Assembly: GCF_026230105.1 (NCBI RefSeq)
Contig: NC_079478.1
Span: 25,683,653-25,747,652 of the forward strand
Source: Diorhabda sublineata
Taxonomy: Eukaryota > Arthropoda > Insecta > Coleoptera > Chrysomelidae
Direction of reading: 5' to 3'
DNA: 64,000 nucleotides
The stretch's first letter is position 1. The number at the start of each line of letters is the position of its first letter. Below, in pieces: positions 49,647 to 60,175 of the stretch. Below the pieces are notes generated by a model that did no database searches, had not been told where the DNA came from, and worked only from the letters and a program-made list of their open reading frames with translations. The position numbers were made by a program, and so were the translations under genes.

Positions 49647-52320
49647 TATAACCATTTTTAAATGAAATGGTCAAGTGCAATGCAAATGGGGATTTATTAT
49701 AAGACTGTCTAACATCATATAGTTTAAATTTGTTATTGCGTCGCATGCCAAAATTTATTCAAGTGCAAGCAAAAGTATATATTCTCACACAGATATTGGT
49801 ACAAAATATGTTCGCTTTCACACATACTCATGCAGGAATTGTCAATCTATATGGTGAAATATTCTATTTGGTTTTCCTGATAATAATTAGTATTCATCTA
49901 GAAGAAAGTTTGTGTTCTTCTGGTAAAAAAAATGCTGAAAATCCAAACCAATAATGATTGTAGAGAAGAACACCTCTATAGATTTAAAAAAAAAAAAGAT
50001 AAAATTGAGTCATAAGATTCATTGAACTCAGGCATAAAATGATGTTTGGGCTTTGGAAATATGGATTCGTAATTTTTTCTCGTTTAAAGTATAATATGAC
50101 AATATCCATCACTATAGAAAACGTAAGTTTGACATCTGCTAATACCTTCAATAAAAATATTATACCTTCACAGCCTTATTCTGTGTCTGTACAAACGATC
50201 GAAATAACTTTAGAGATTGATACCTCAATCATCATTTGATAGGCGGGTACAACAATTTTCTGAATGAAAAGTATGTCCTTGTTGTTATTCACTCAAGAAA
50301 CTCTTCATTGCCTGGATACTGGAGAACGTTAAAGTTCTAAAATTCAGGATTGAAACACGGATAAAAATAAAAATAATTACATTACACCAAATATTGGAAT
50401 GTAATAACATCGTTGTTCATAGTATGATAAAAAACTACGAATCTCGATAGAGAAACAACACAAAACCAGAAGCACTTTCTAGTTTTAGATAAAAATATCT
50501 GAATAAACAGAAAATATAAACAAAAATATTCACTATTCACTTAACTAGTCACTAACACTTATTTCTAAACTAATGCGACATATTAATTTATTTGAATTTA
50601 ACATTTGCTTTACTTCTTACTATCTCGATCTGTTCACTGTAACATCAGATTGGTTACTACTTACCAATTGTTAGAGACACGTTTATATACACTGTCTCAC
50701 TTTCCAAAATCTCTAGTTTGCGGTATACAAATTGAAATGCCTTTGTATTCCGGTATACAAATGTGAACATCTCACAAAAAAAAATAAATAATTAGCCGCC
50801 ATATTAACTGTAGGAAAAAAAGAATGAATCGTATCTGCCAATCTTCAACATCACTTAACATTCTCGAACAGTCTTCACTAGTTCGTAACAATATAAAAGA
50901 CATGTGCAAATCCCAAATGTTATTATTTTTTTATATTGTCGAAATTAATTATGCGATCTTGATAATCAATACTTCGTACATATGTCTATAGAAATTAATT
51001 TATTGAATTGATATCATATGACAACATTGGTTGTTCGATCTGCTACGCTGGTAATGTTACTCCAACAAGCTGAAACCGTATCGTTTTCGCTCGAATTTCA
51101 GGATTTTCTGATTTAGTCATAAATTTTCCTAATTGGAGAAACATTATTTCAAAGAACAATGTCATGAGTTTTCCCACGCCCTTATCAAGAAAAGTATATG
51201 TTGTTTATAAATTTACAATATTCTCTTCTTAAATTCATCACTCCACATATTCTCCTCTTACTTATAATAGCTTTGCTTCAAAACTTTTTGATTTCCTTAT
51301 TCGTGATATTTTTCATTGGAAATAACTCGAATTGTTAACCTAGTATATTAAGTTTTTTGGGTATTTTTGAAAGCGCGTTTATAGTTCTCATTTAAACTGA
51401 GGAATTTTATTTGAAATTTGTTAGGGTTTGATCAAATACACGTTGAGTAATGTTATTTTATATTTTAAATACAGGTATTAGGTATTGTGTGATTTTTTAT
51501 AATGTTTTTTCAGTAACCGAAATAGTAAATGTATTCCATGAATTTTTGTATTGATGAATATAATAATTTTGATCATCTTATGTGTTTATTTTACGTTAGA
51601 AAAATAGTTTGAAGCTTGAAAATCGAAGTGATATAATTGATAATGAAATCGTTTTAGTTTAATTGAATATTTCCATCATTCTCCGACCTACTTCAAAGAC
51701 AATAAAGGCTATATTATCCTCATCTATGTAAAAACTGTTAAAAAAATTTTATTCAATACATGGAGTATTGGAGTTGATAGTTTCACACAATAAACCAGCT
51801 TGAAATCTGACGAAGATTTTCCTTTGCGTACTCAAGAAAAATGTAAGAATAGTTTTTATAGAAATGAGTATAAATATGATAAATTCTCAAATATTATGAA
51901 TAATTTACTTAGCATGTGACCTCCACGTTTTTCGCAAAAATCCCCTGGTTCCATTTATAATCAGCTATGAATAGTTGGCTAAATGGTTGCCACATTTCCT
52001 TGCACATAAATGTGGATTTGATTTTATATGATGTTATATGTATATGCACCATAATAATCCGTTTTCCTGTTTAAAACAGAAATATCTATTCACAACTAGA
52101 ATTTACCACTGATGTGTTTGATTTCATATCATAATAAATTTAAATATAATAAATTTAGGTGTCATTTCAAGCTTCATCAGAAACTAGTACTAAAATAGCT
52201 AATTTGAAAAAAAAACAAGATATACTTTTAAAAATATACTTTAGGCCCAATTTCATGTTACTAGTGAAAATATTAATGATAAAAACATTTATTAATATTC
52301 AATACTATAAACTAAGGTGA
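49647..52320. other. Unassigned AT-rich DNA
   Basis: No gene is recognised. A short direct repeat, cggtatacaaat, occurs twice near 50720 and 50752. Open frames at 49730-49954 and 50039-50239 are unplaced. Confidence 0.5.
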
Positions 52321-52322
52321 TA

Positions 52323-53323
52323 CGATGCAGCTACTTGAGTTTGGAGATATAGCAATACTGATGTGAATATGTCCAATCGGCTATTATGAAGTTTGACATT
52401 TTCAATGGTAAACGTACTCAGAACGTGTTGTCAAACGAGTGCTATTTGAGGACACTTGAAAAATTCATTTTGGTGCCATGATTTTCGATGACCTTCGACG
52501 TGAAATGAACCAACAGCAGAGTGCCAATAAACTCGTTTCGACTTTTGACGATAAAGCACCATCTCGAGTCACTGAGTTTCGCTACTTTTATGAATTCAAT
52601 CGTGGTCACACTTCGCTACAGCATGAATTTCGTGAAAGTCGTCTAAAATCGGCTTGTGTACCAGAAAACATAGATGGTGTGCGTAAGCAGATATTGCCAG
52701 ATCGTCATATGAGATATCGTCAGATCGAGGCATTAGTCTAATTTGCATACATTCAATACTGCATGAGCTTCTGGCTGTTAAAAAGATTCGTTTGCGTTTG
52801 GTACCGCATAATTTGACAACCACTCAAAAGAACCTCGTGTCTATTGATGTATAGAAATGGTAAAAAAAATTCAAACGCGTTGCTTCATAAGACGTCTATA
52901 AGATTGTCACAGGAGACGAATCATGATTCTATGCATATGAACACGAAACTAAACAATAATTGACGGTATGGGTCTTTCAAAACGAACCAAATCCAACAAA
53001 TGTTGTTTGCGCAAGAAGCACTTCGAAGCAAATGATCGCCTGTTTTTTTGGAAATAACAGGACAATGCGAGCTCTCACACATTAATTCAAATAAAAACGT
53101 TTTTGAACAATTAAACATCGAATTGATGAGTCATCTGCCCTACTGTCCAAAATAAATCACAAATTCAAGGCACCTCAATCGAAATTGGAAAAATGCTTCA
53201 ACAATCGCTTCAAACACATACCAAATTGTATTGATTTTGATAGAGAATATTTCGGAAAACAATACCAAAATTATAAATATTTGTTTTTATTCGTCTACCT
53301 CAAAACTTATGTAGCAACCATGG
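52323..53323 (+). mobile_element. Mariner element with TIRs, defective (1001 bp)
   Basis: The left end CGATGCAGCTACTTGAGTTT (from 52323) pairs with the reverse complement of the right end (CCATGGTTGCTACATAAGTT, ending 53323), and both continue GGAG/TGAGG. TA flanks both ends (52321-52322, 53324-53325). The length is about 300 bp short of a full mariner, consistent with internal deletions in the transposase. It belongs to the same general lineage as the relic at 19244-19960. Confidence 0.88.
52478..53265 (+). pseudogene. Mariner transposase, frameshifted and partly deleted
   Basis: The frame at 52478-52741 encodes MIFDDLRREMNQQQSANKLV, APSRVTEFRYFYEFNRGHTS and VPENIDGVRKQILPDRHMRY, the N-terminal helix-turn-helix domain. 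Later frames give VTGDESXFYAYEHETKQ (first catalytic Asp, near 52915), VWVFQNEPNPTNVVCARST and QMIACFFGNNRTM. The HDN region (second Asp) is deleted or unreadable. ELMSHLPYCPK is at 53123 and FPQSKLEKCFNNRFKHIP lies near the end. Stops, such as TGA at 52922 and TAG near 52852, are present. Confidence 0.88.
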
Positions 53324-53539
53324 TATTTTGATTTATAAAGGTAACTAGTGTCTTGCATAGACACTATTTTGCCTTGCTCTCTTTCTTTTATACGCAATGC
53401 ATATATTCTTGGCCTACTCTTTTGACTGCTTCGTTAGTAAAAGTTTTCAAAGTGTATTTATAATATCTTCTTCAATCAAAAATTTTTCTCTACACTGTCG
53501 TATTCTGATTTGAAAAGAACACTTAAATAATTAACTCTA

Positions 53540-54335
53540 TCATGTCAATCTTTTTGGAAAACCACTTCGACTATATAACGTATATCTGATTTTGCTCCTT
53601 CGACATCAGGCATTATGGCATATGTATCACATATGCCAATGTCATATTTGCCATTTATTCACCTGATTTTCTGCATGTCATTACCTATATGTTGATTCCT
53701 ATTTGTTACAACTCCAAGGTATTTGTGGTTGAATAGGACTAGAGTCTTAGATGCTCTAAATTGACTGGCCTTTCGCAACTTGTTTGGGAAAACCTTTCTA
53801 TTTTGGTTTTAATAATCTCATTGTTGTCCACTGCAACTAGCTACAATCTCAGTTTTCATATTATCTGTAACATCCGCCATATTTATTTTATATATCGCAT
53901 TTTCGAGATCGTCTTCGTCTCATTTATCCTTAATAATATCTCGAGACAAAATCCAAGTCCTACTTGCAGTTCTATAATAAACATTACTTAGTATAGTTAT
54001 TTTTTCATACCAGAATGAAGTGCCCAATTTTTCATAACTGTACAAAATGAATACCAATTTGTAGTAACATTATAAATATGTCTTTGTTATCCTGTTCAAC
54101 AGATATAGGCTTTGGCTTTCCATGCATGGACCAGTTTACACTAGGGTTAAAATGGAACGAAATCGTTAATAACAGAATTTATAAATTCTCTACCGTTATC
54201 GCAGTGTAAGATGCAAGGAGCACCAAATGTCAGAATTATATCATTCACCTGATACGCCACTTCCACGACACTCTTAATTTTCGGTGTACGCAAAAAATGT
54301 TTTCAAATGATACTGATACACCATCATAAACATCA
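53540..54335 (-). pseudogene. Retroviral-type integrase relic (KRBA2/SCAND3-like or Ginger-type)
   Basis: On the minus strand about 54300-54160 reads KSVVEVAYQVNDIILTFGAP, then CILHCDNGREFINSVIND, which contains the second catalytic Asp of an rve integrase core (D-N-G-R-E-F). A shifted frame then gives MHGKPKPISVEQ, the region of the catalytic Glu. Near 53620 MPDVEGAKSDIRYIVEVVF resembles the post-core domain with V-P-x-V-D-R. In host-type or Ginger transposases these segments occur in this order. The fragment is decayed and the middle is unreadable. Which of the two families it belongs to cannot be settled by eye. Confidence 0.7.
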
Positions 54336-54427
54336 TAGAAACATATCTATCTCTTCTAAAGTTATAATCGCATATTTTTATTTCATTTTTACAAAAAAGG
54401 CAATATTATCTAGAATCTATCTACATA

Positions 54428-55010
54428 CGGGGCGTGGCTATTAAATAAACGAGACTCGTGATATGAAATATGTTATTTTATTTGATAAAGAAAAGACGAA
54501 ACGTCAATTTATATCTTTTTTTGAAAATTAATGGAAAGACTAATTTTTAAACAAAAGAAACCTGAAATCAAGAATAGTAAGGAACATAAATATTTTATTG
54601 TGATGATATGTTTATTAATTAATTATTACCATCAATATATACAGCTTCAACAACCAAAAATCTTGTTCCTTTCAATAAAGATTTGACATTAGGAAAGACG
54701 CACAGTGCAAGATCCAGCGAATAAGGTGGGGATTTAACACTGGAACGTTGTACTTGGCTAGAACCCTCTTGAAGGACATGAGGCACTATGTTTTGAACAA
54801 ACTTCTGGCATGTTGAAATTTTCATGAAAAATTCGCCGTACACATTGCTTGTCAATTCTTATAGATAAAGCAATCGCACCAATACTTAGACGACGGTCAG
54901 ATCGAGCAAGGTTGTCATTTTTGCGAAATTTTTTATGTGAAATTTCACAACAATACTGTTACGAAAGCATCTCCAGCCTGGAGCCGGTCCTGCCTCGATT
55001 GTAGTGGAAT
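54428..55010 (-). pseudogene. Internally deleted mariner relic
   Basis: The left terminus reads CGGGGCGTGGCTATTAAATA (from about 54429) next to TA, a mariner-type end. The minus strand reads a helix-turn-helix segment (VLVRLLYL / SIGAIALSIRIDKQCVRRIF, in two frames), FHENFNMPEVCSK, then jumps to SPPYSLDLALCVFPNVKSLL followed by KGTRFLVVEA. The whole catalytic centre between these (about 150 residues in family members) is missing, including the first two Asp. The third acidic residue remains in S-L-D-L. The right terminus was not found. Confidence 0.82.
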
Positions 55011-55139
55011 TCAAAATTCGGCGGCACCGCTATATATAGTTTTTATCATAGCAGATAGTTTGCTTACATTGATTTTTTTTTAATAATTCCTAGGAAGGTC
55101 AATTTCTTCATTTGTTTTGTTTGTTCATTTTCGAAAACT

Positions 55140-55251
55140 TGAGAATTCTCCTGGGTATGTCTAACGCAGTTCAGTTAGTTTATAATAAATAGTCGTAGCA
55201 AACGATAGAAATAGAAGAAATCGAAGAATTTAGATAAAATATACAAGTTAG
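55140..55251. other. Left flank of the piggyBac insertion, LTR-like
   Basis: The flanks at 55140-55251 and 57349-57520 may be parts of one interrupted element. The right flank has AATAAA (about 57463) followed by a T-rich stretch and tttattttcacttcgg, like the R-U5 part of an LTR. No coding evidence supports this. Confidence 0.25.
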
Positions 55252-55255
55252 TTAA

Positions 55256-57344
55256 CCTTCCACTAGGCGCGCGGTTTCTTGTGACACGGTTAATCGCTAT
55301 GTATCTCTCAGATACATGCATGTAAATAATGTATTATTTTATTTGAATTTACGCCTTAATAAGCTTCTTTAATATTCTACTAGCAATATTCACTTACCTG
55401 GCTACCTATAGTACTTGCAGGCAATTTTGAAAAAGTGGAAATTAATTTTGACAAGTGTAATTATTTAATTGTATAGATGTTAGAAGCAAATAAGATAAGA
55501 ATAATTTGCAAACACGTGAACAAAAACGTTTAATGCTTATAATATTTCAATTCCAAAAATTAATTAAGTATCTAGTTTACAACAAAGTATCTAAACAACT
55601 TTCGCAAATAATCTTTGAATATTTTTTCAAACACAGTACAATCTCGCATTTTTAACAAAGATAAGAACTGAATGATGTTTTCTTATTCTGCTTCTGATAG
55701 CATGGCCGACAACGTTGCCGTTTTGGTGCCCTCGACGTTTCTGGTTCAGGTTCTTGAAGCTTATATTTTTGTAGCAAGGTTTTCAAGTCCATGGGAAGAT
55801 TTTCAATTTGGACTCTGATCCGAAGTTGCTCGTCTACCAAATTTAGTGCTAATTTTTTCAAGTACTCTACTCTTGAAGTAAATTCATTTTGGTTAGCCAA
55901 AAAAATGGTCCTGGAATTCAAACCTGCTATGTTCATAAAATGATAAAACATCACGATTGGCCATCTTCTGGTTGATCTGCCAACATTATAGGATGCACAT
56001 AGTTTGTCGACAACATCTACACCGGATTTTGTATCATTGTGAAATAAAATTATTTCCGGTTTTTCTGAAGTGTCATTGGAAACTTTTCTAGATGAAACGT
56101 GCATGCTTGAAAAAAATATTACAATCTTTCCCTGTTTTGGAACGTGTGAAACGAGAGTTTGATCTCTTGTGTAGCCAAAAACACTGCTAAACATTCGCGA
56201 TCCTTCGGTGATACAAAATCCGGGGGAATTTCCCTTTTATTTTTTTGTATTGTGCCTACATATTATATCTTATTTTTCTCCAGTTCTTTCGACCGGATCC
56301 AATAATGGGTTTACAAAGCCGCATTACTACCGAATCCTCTGAATTGGACTGTTGGAAAGATCCTTCAGGTTGTAGTCCAAAATATATCTCCATATTGGCG
56401 GTGTAATATAATTTGGTATCGCTAAGACAAAATATTTTTATGCCATACTTGTTTGGTTTTGATGGAATATATTGCCTAAATACCTCGAAAACCTGGCAAC
56501 ATTTCATCGATCGTTACATTTTGGCCTAGATGATAATGTTTTTGGCAGTAAAAGCTCTCTCACAGGGGCGCGTTGCTCTGGTTTCTCTGTTGTCAAATCT
56601 TAGAGACCTTATCAAAAACCTATAGCGTTTTACAGACATTGTCATCCGAAAAATGTATATTCCTAAACCGTCAGTGGCCCAGAAATCGCCAAGTCGTTGA
56701 TGAGCTCCTTTGAATACACCCATCAAATATAATAGCCCTATAAATCCTCTAATTTCAGCTTTGTGTGTAGATCTGCAATTTCTTTCCCTAGCAAATCTCT
56801 GACGTACATTACCTATGTGTTGATTAGTATATTTTACTAATAAATCTAAAATGGAGTCCGTGAAAAATAAATTCAAATATTCGAGCTCCGTCTTGGAGTT
56901 TTTCATTTCATTTCCAACCACACCCGGTAATCTCATTAGAATATTATGGGGACGCATTTTTGAAATTTTAGGAGGTGTTTTGTTCCATTGTGTACCATCT
57001 TTACCTAATTTTTTATCAAATTTGCAAAAAAAATTATTTGAACATTAGTGTAATTACCAACAAAATAATTATCAACCTCTTCCGTAACATCGACACTAGA
57101 TTCATTATTTTCCTCAAATATTAGTCGTTGGAGCTCTTCGACATCTTCCGGTTTCGAAAAATCAAACACTTTTTTTGTAGTCATTGAAAAAACAATTTTA
57201 CAATCGATTTGTTCTAGGAAATGATTGGAGACACATTGACCTAAGAATACGCTGCATACAGCAATGCTAACGTTATTCGTTTTCGAAGAAACTGCAAATG
57301 GAAATAGCTTGTGTCTCCTGGATACACAAGCGACTAACGGAAGG
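55256..57344 (-). mobile_element. piggyBac transposon bounded by TTAA, defective
   Basis: The ends are CCTTCCACTAGGCGC (left, from 55256) and the inverse GCGACTAACGGAAGG (right, to 57344), each flanked by TTAA (55252-55255, 57345-57348), the piggyBac target duplication. Subterminal palindromes occur on both sides: GTATCTctcAGATAC at about 55300 and CTTGTGTctcctggatACACAAG at 57308-57330. The total length of 2089 bp fits a near-full-length piggyBac with an internal deletion. Confidence 0.95.
55652..57184 (-). pseudogene. piggyBac transposase with frameshifts and a deleted second catalytic Asp
   Basis: The probable start is ATG at 57182-57184 (MTTKKVFDFSKPEDVEEL). A frameshift in an A-run near 57025 leads to MRPHNILMRLPGVVGNEM, EIRGFIGLLYLMGVFK and MTMSVKRYRFLIRSLRFDN (56957-56526). 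The first catalytic Asp, VTIDEMLPGFRG, lies at about 56505 between two frameshifts. FRQYIPSKPNKYGIKIFCL and LYYTANMEIYFG follow. Near 56270 the sequence jumps from IIGSGR to KNKREIPPDFVSP, omitting the segment with the second Asp. The last frame (56194-55652) has KSGVDVVDKLCASYNVGRST with the third Asp, and ends in a cysteine-poor tail, CRPCYQKQ. Confidence 0.95.
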
Positions 57345-57348
57345 TTAA

Positions 57349-57759
57349 GTGTCAGTGATAAGTCATTTATTAAAAGTTAATTAAGTGGGTATAGTGTTTG
57401 AGTAAATTAAGAACGTTATAGACCGTGTTTATAAATTAACCAAACCAACAGAAAGAGTGTAAATAAAGTAGAAAAAGCATCTTGTTTTATTTTCACTTCG
57501 GCAAGAACAGCCTGTACAAAAAGGCCACAGCTGCACTGGTTTTTCTACATACACGGTAGACATTAAATTCGAAAGAATATGCTGACAGTCGCGTACCTCT
57601 GGCGCATGCGTACTTTTGCTCTAGCAGCGCTAGTCTCCTTACTTAATAGTTACACCTCATACCTGTAATATTCCATGGTCTCCTGTCTAGTTAATGACTT
57701 TCGTATTTCACAAATATAGATAACCTCAAATTAATCAAGTCTCTTGTACTAGTTAATTA

Positions 57760-57762
<3 letters not shown>
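57349..57762. other. Right flank of piggyBac, unassigned
   Basis: It contains AATAAA near 57463 and a somewhat GC-richer patch at about 57500-57640 (cgcgtacctctggcgcatgcg). No gene is seen. It may be the second part of the element interrupted by piggyBac. Confidence 0.3.

Positions 57763-57804
<42 letters not shown>
57763..57804. repeat. (AT)n microsatellite
   Basis: An uninterrupted TA run of about 42 bp. Confidence 0.97.
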
Positions 57805-57807
<3 letters not shown>

Positions 57808-58300
57808 ATTATTTATTTCTACCTCTATTATTGTTTTTATTGTTGTTTTTATTTTTCTATTGTTGTCGCTAGCACGTTATTTGCCGGGCATGTTTTTCCT
57901 TTTAACAAATCAATAAAAGTTTTATGTTAAAAGTTAATTGTATTATTTTCAATTCAAATAAAGTTTAATAAAATGTAGTTGAGTACGCCTATGAGTCTAA
58001 CCTGAAGTTAGCCGTTCCTCTAATTTGATAATTCTACACAGTTCTCTGTTATAAATCGACTCAGATGAATATTCTATTATTTAGATGTACAATATAAGGA
58101 AAATACTAAAAAATTATGTCAATTTTATATGATATAATCAAGAAGTTCTATTTCTGTGGAAGGATTACATATGATACATTGAACAAAATTTAATTATACT
58201 AAACAATTCATATAATTAATTAATAAATTGTATTCATTAGTTATGAAACGTGTTAATGAAAATGTTCATTTAAACAAAAAGATCAAAATTATTCGTTAAA
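57805..58300. other. Unassigned, possibly outer part of the BEL 3' LTR
   Basis: No gene is recognised here. The left end of the 3' LTR could not be located because the 5' LTR copy lies outside the window. Confidence 0.4.
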
Positions 58301-58722
58301 AAGTTATTGGTTGGAAAATGACCGTGTTCTTCAACCACTTTACCCACACGCCTATTTATATCTAAGCGTGAGGAGCGCTGCACGTACTTGTTGTACGTTG
58401 CTGATTTTTGGTAGCACAAAACGGTATTTCAGTATAAGGCTAAAAGACATACGCCACTATGAATAATCTTTTATTTAGCAACTACTTTAGGTCGTAAAGC
58501 TACAGTAGTTGGTGCCTTATTGACTTCTGTCGATATAAATTGAGACACTTTCAGGATAAAAAGTTATATTAAAATATGACTACATTACACAAAATGTTAA
58601 GCACAAAACTTGTCCTGCGTCTAAATACAGTAAATAACACTTGAAACGTAAATTGAATAAAAGAACTATGTTAATTCATCAAAAGAAATTAATTTGACTT
58701 TTCATTTTTAAATGCACTGACA
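58300..58722 (-). repeat. Probable 3' LTR (part) of the BEL/Pao element
   Basis: On the minus strand the polyprotein end (59096) is followed by an untranslated stretch and a polypurine tract, AAAAAAAAGGGGAG (about 58728-58741). In LTR elements this directly precedes the 3' LTR. A candidate LTR start TGTCAGTGC is at 58722. Within the LTR a TATA box (gatataaatagg, minus strand, about 58349-58364) fits the promoter. The far end is undefined. Confidence 0.6.
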
Positions 58723-59095
58723 ACTGACTCCCCTTTTTTTTGAGATCAGGTAGTCGTAAATTTATTAATCATTTTTGAAAGATCATCGATTCTAAAATCG
58801 AATGATCATTCATTGGTTTGAGAATATAATTCTCGAACATATTGGGCCCCTTGAAACTTGAAAAGTTTCAAAATTCTCGATAAATGGGACTGAAATAGCA
58901 TTAAAATGTTTGTAAGCATGTCAATATCGCACGGTAAAAATTAAAAATCGAGAAAGGGAATTCAATGCATTTTATGATATTAAGAAAAATTAACGATTCC
59001 TATTGGAAACTACATTCTAGTAACCAATGTAACTACTAAAAAAATGTAAACAACAAGGTGGTTCATATAACTTACAAGCCTATGTTGAATATCAG

Positions 59096-60175
59096 TCACT
59101 TTTCACCGAGAAGTGACTCATCAGACTCAGGAAAAGGGACTATTTTAGAGATGGCTCTGGTGTATATACCAGTTGCTGTTTTAACTTTTACTACCATCAC
59201 ATTCCCATCAGGCCCCGGTATCGTTTCGACTAAAGGCTTCAGTTGATAAAGAAGTAACAGCTTCAATGTGAATAGCTTTAGTGACAAAACATACGGAAAG
59301 CGCAATATAACATTTCACCAAGGGAGCTTTTCGTAATTTGGAAGATTTTATGAGAAATGGCCCACCAAAGTCCAGTCCTGTTTTTTTAAACGGTCGAGCA
59401 AGGATAACTCTATCTCGTGGAAGGTCTGCCATAATTTGTGTATATGGCTTAGTTGAAAAACGAAAACACTTATGACAGCTTCGAATAAGCTTTTTGGTAA
59501 TTTTTAAACCATTTAATAGCCAGAAATTTAGTCGAAAATTGTACAACACTGTTTGAGCTCCAGCGTGTCCAAGCCTTTCATGTTCAGCTTTAATCATTAA
59601 GTTGACAGTTATATTTTTTGACGGCAGAAGTAATGGATATTTTTGGTTAAAAGAAAGGTCAGCGTTAGCAAGACGTCCACCGACTCGAAGCATTCCTTTA
59701 TCGTCTAAAAAAGGTTTCAGCTTATTTATTTGCTTATCAGATAAAATTTTATTCAGTTTAATCTCATTAATTTCCTTTTGAAATTTAGTTTGTTGTAGGG
59801 TCTTGATTATAAAGATTTCAGATTTGCTCAATTCGGATACTGTCAAAGGACCAGAAAATTTGTTCGAATTCTTACAATTTCTGATGAATCTATGTACGTA
59901 CGCCATTGTTCTTTGCAACTTCTTATAACAGGAAAATTTAGAAAATAAAGTTATAAGAAAATTTTCTTCTGTTGGGGTAGTCATGACGACAGTTTTTGTT
60001 TCGGGAATGTCAGAAAGATGAAGGTTTGGGTATGCAAAATTATCAAATTTGGATAAATCGAGAGTGGGATTTGATAGAAATTTCGGTCCATGCCACCAAA
60101 GTTTATTAGAAATTAAATTATTTGCGCTAGTGCCACGTGACATCAAATCAGCGGGATTATCGATAGTATTTACAT
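59096..60175 (-). pseudogene. BEL/Pao integrase with its core deleted
   Basis: The frame 60146-59208 starts in the linker (MMSRGTSANNLISNKLWWHG). It has the zinc-binding HHCC domain (HERLGHAGAQTVLYNF, then SCHKC) and the first catalytic Asp region (TGLDFGGPFLIKSSKL, VTKAIHIEAVTSLSTEAF). Near 59240 the sequence jumps directly to KPLVETIPGPDGNVMVVKVK in another frame. That is the C-terminal domain, which ends ISKIVPFPESDESLLGEK at 59096. The second Asp and the Glu of the DDE core, and some 250-300 residues, are missing by comparison with family members. The copy cannot integrate on its own. Confidence 0.95.
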
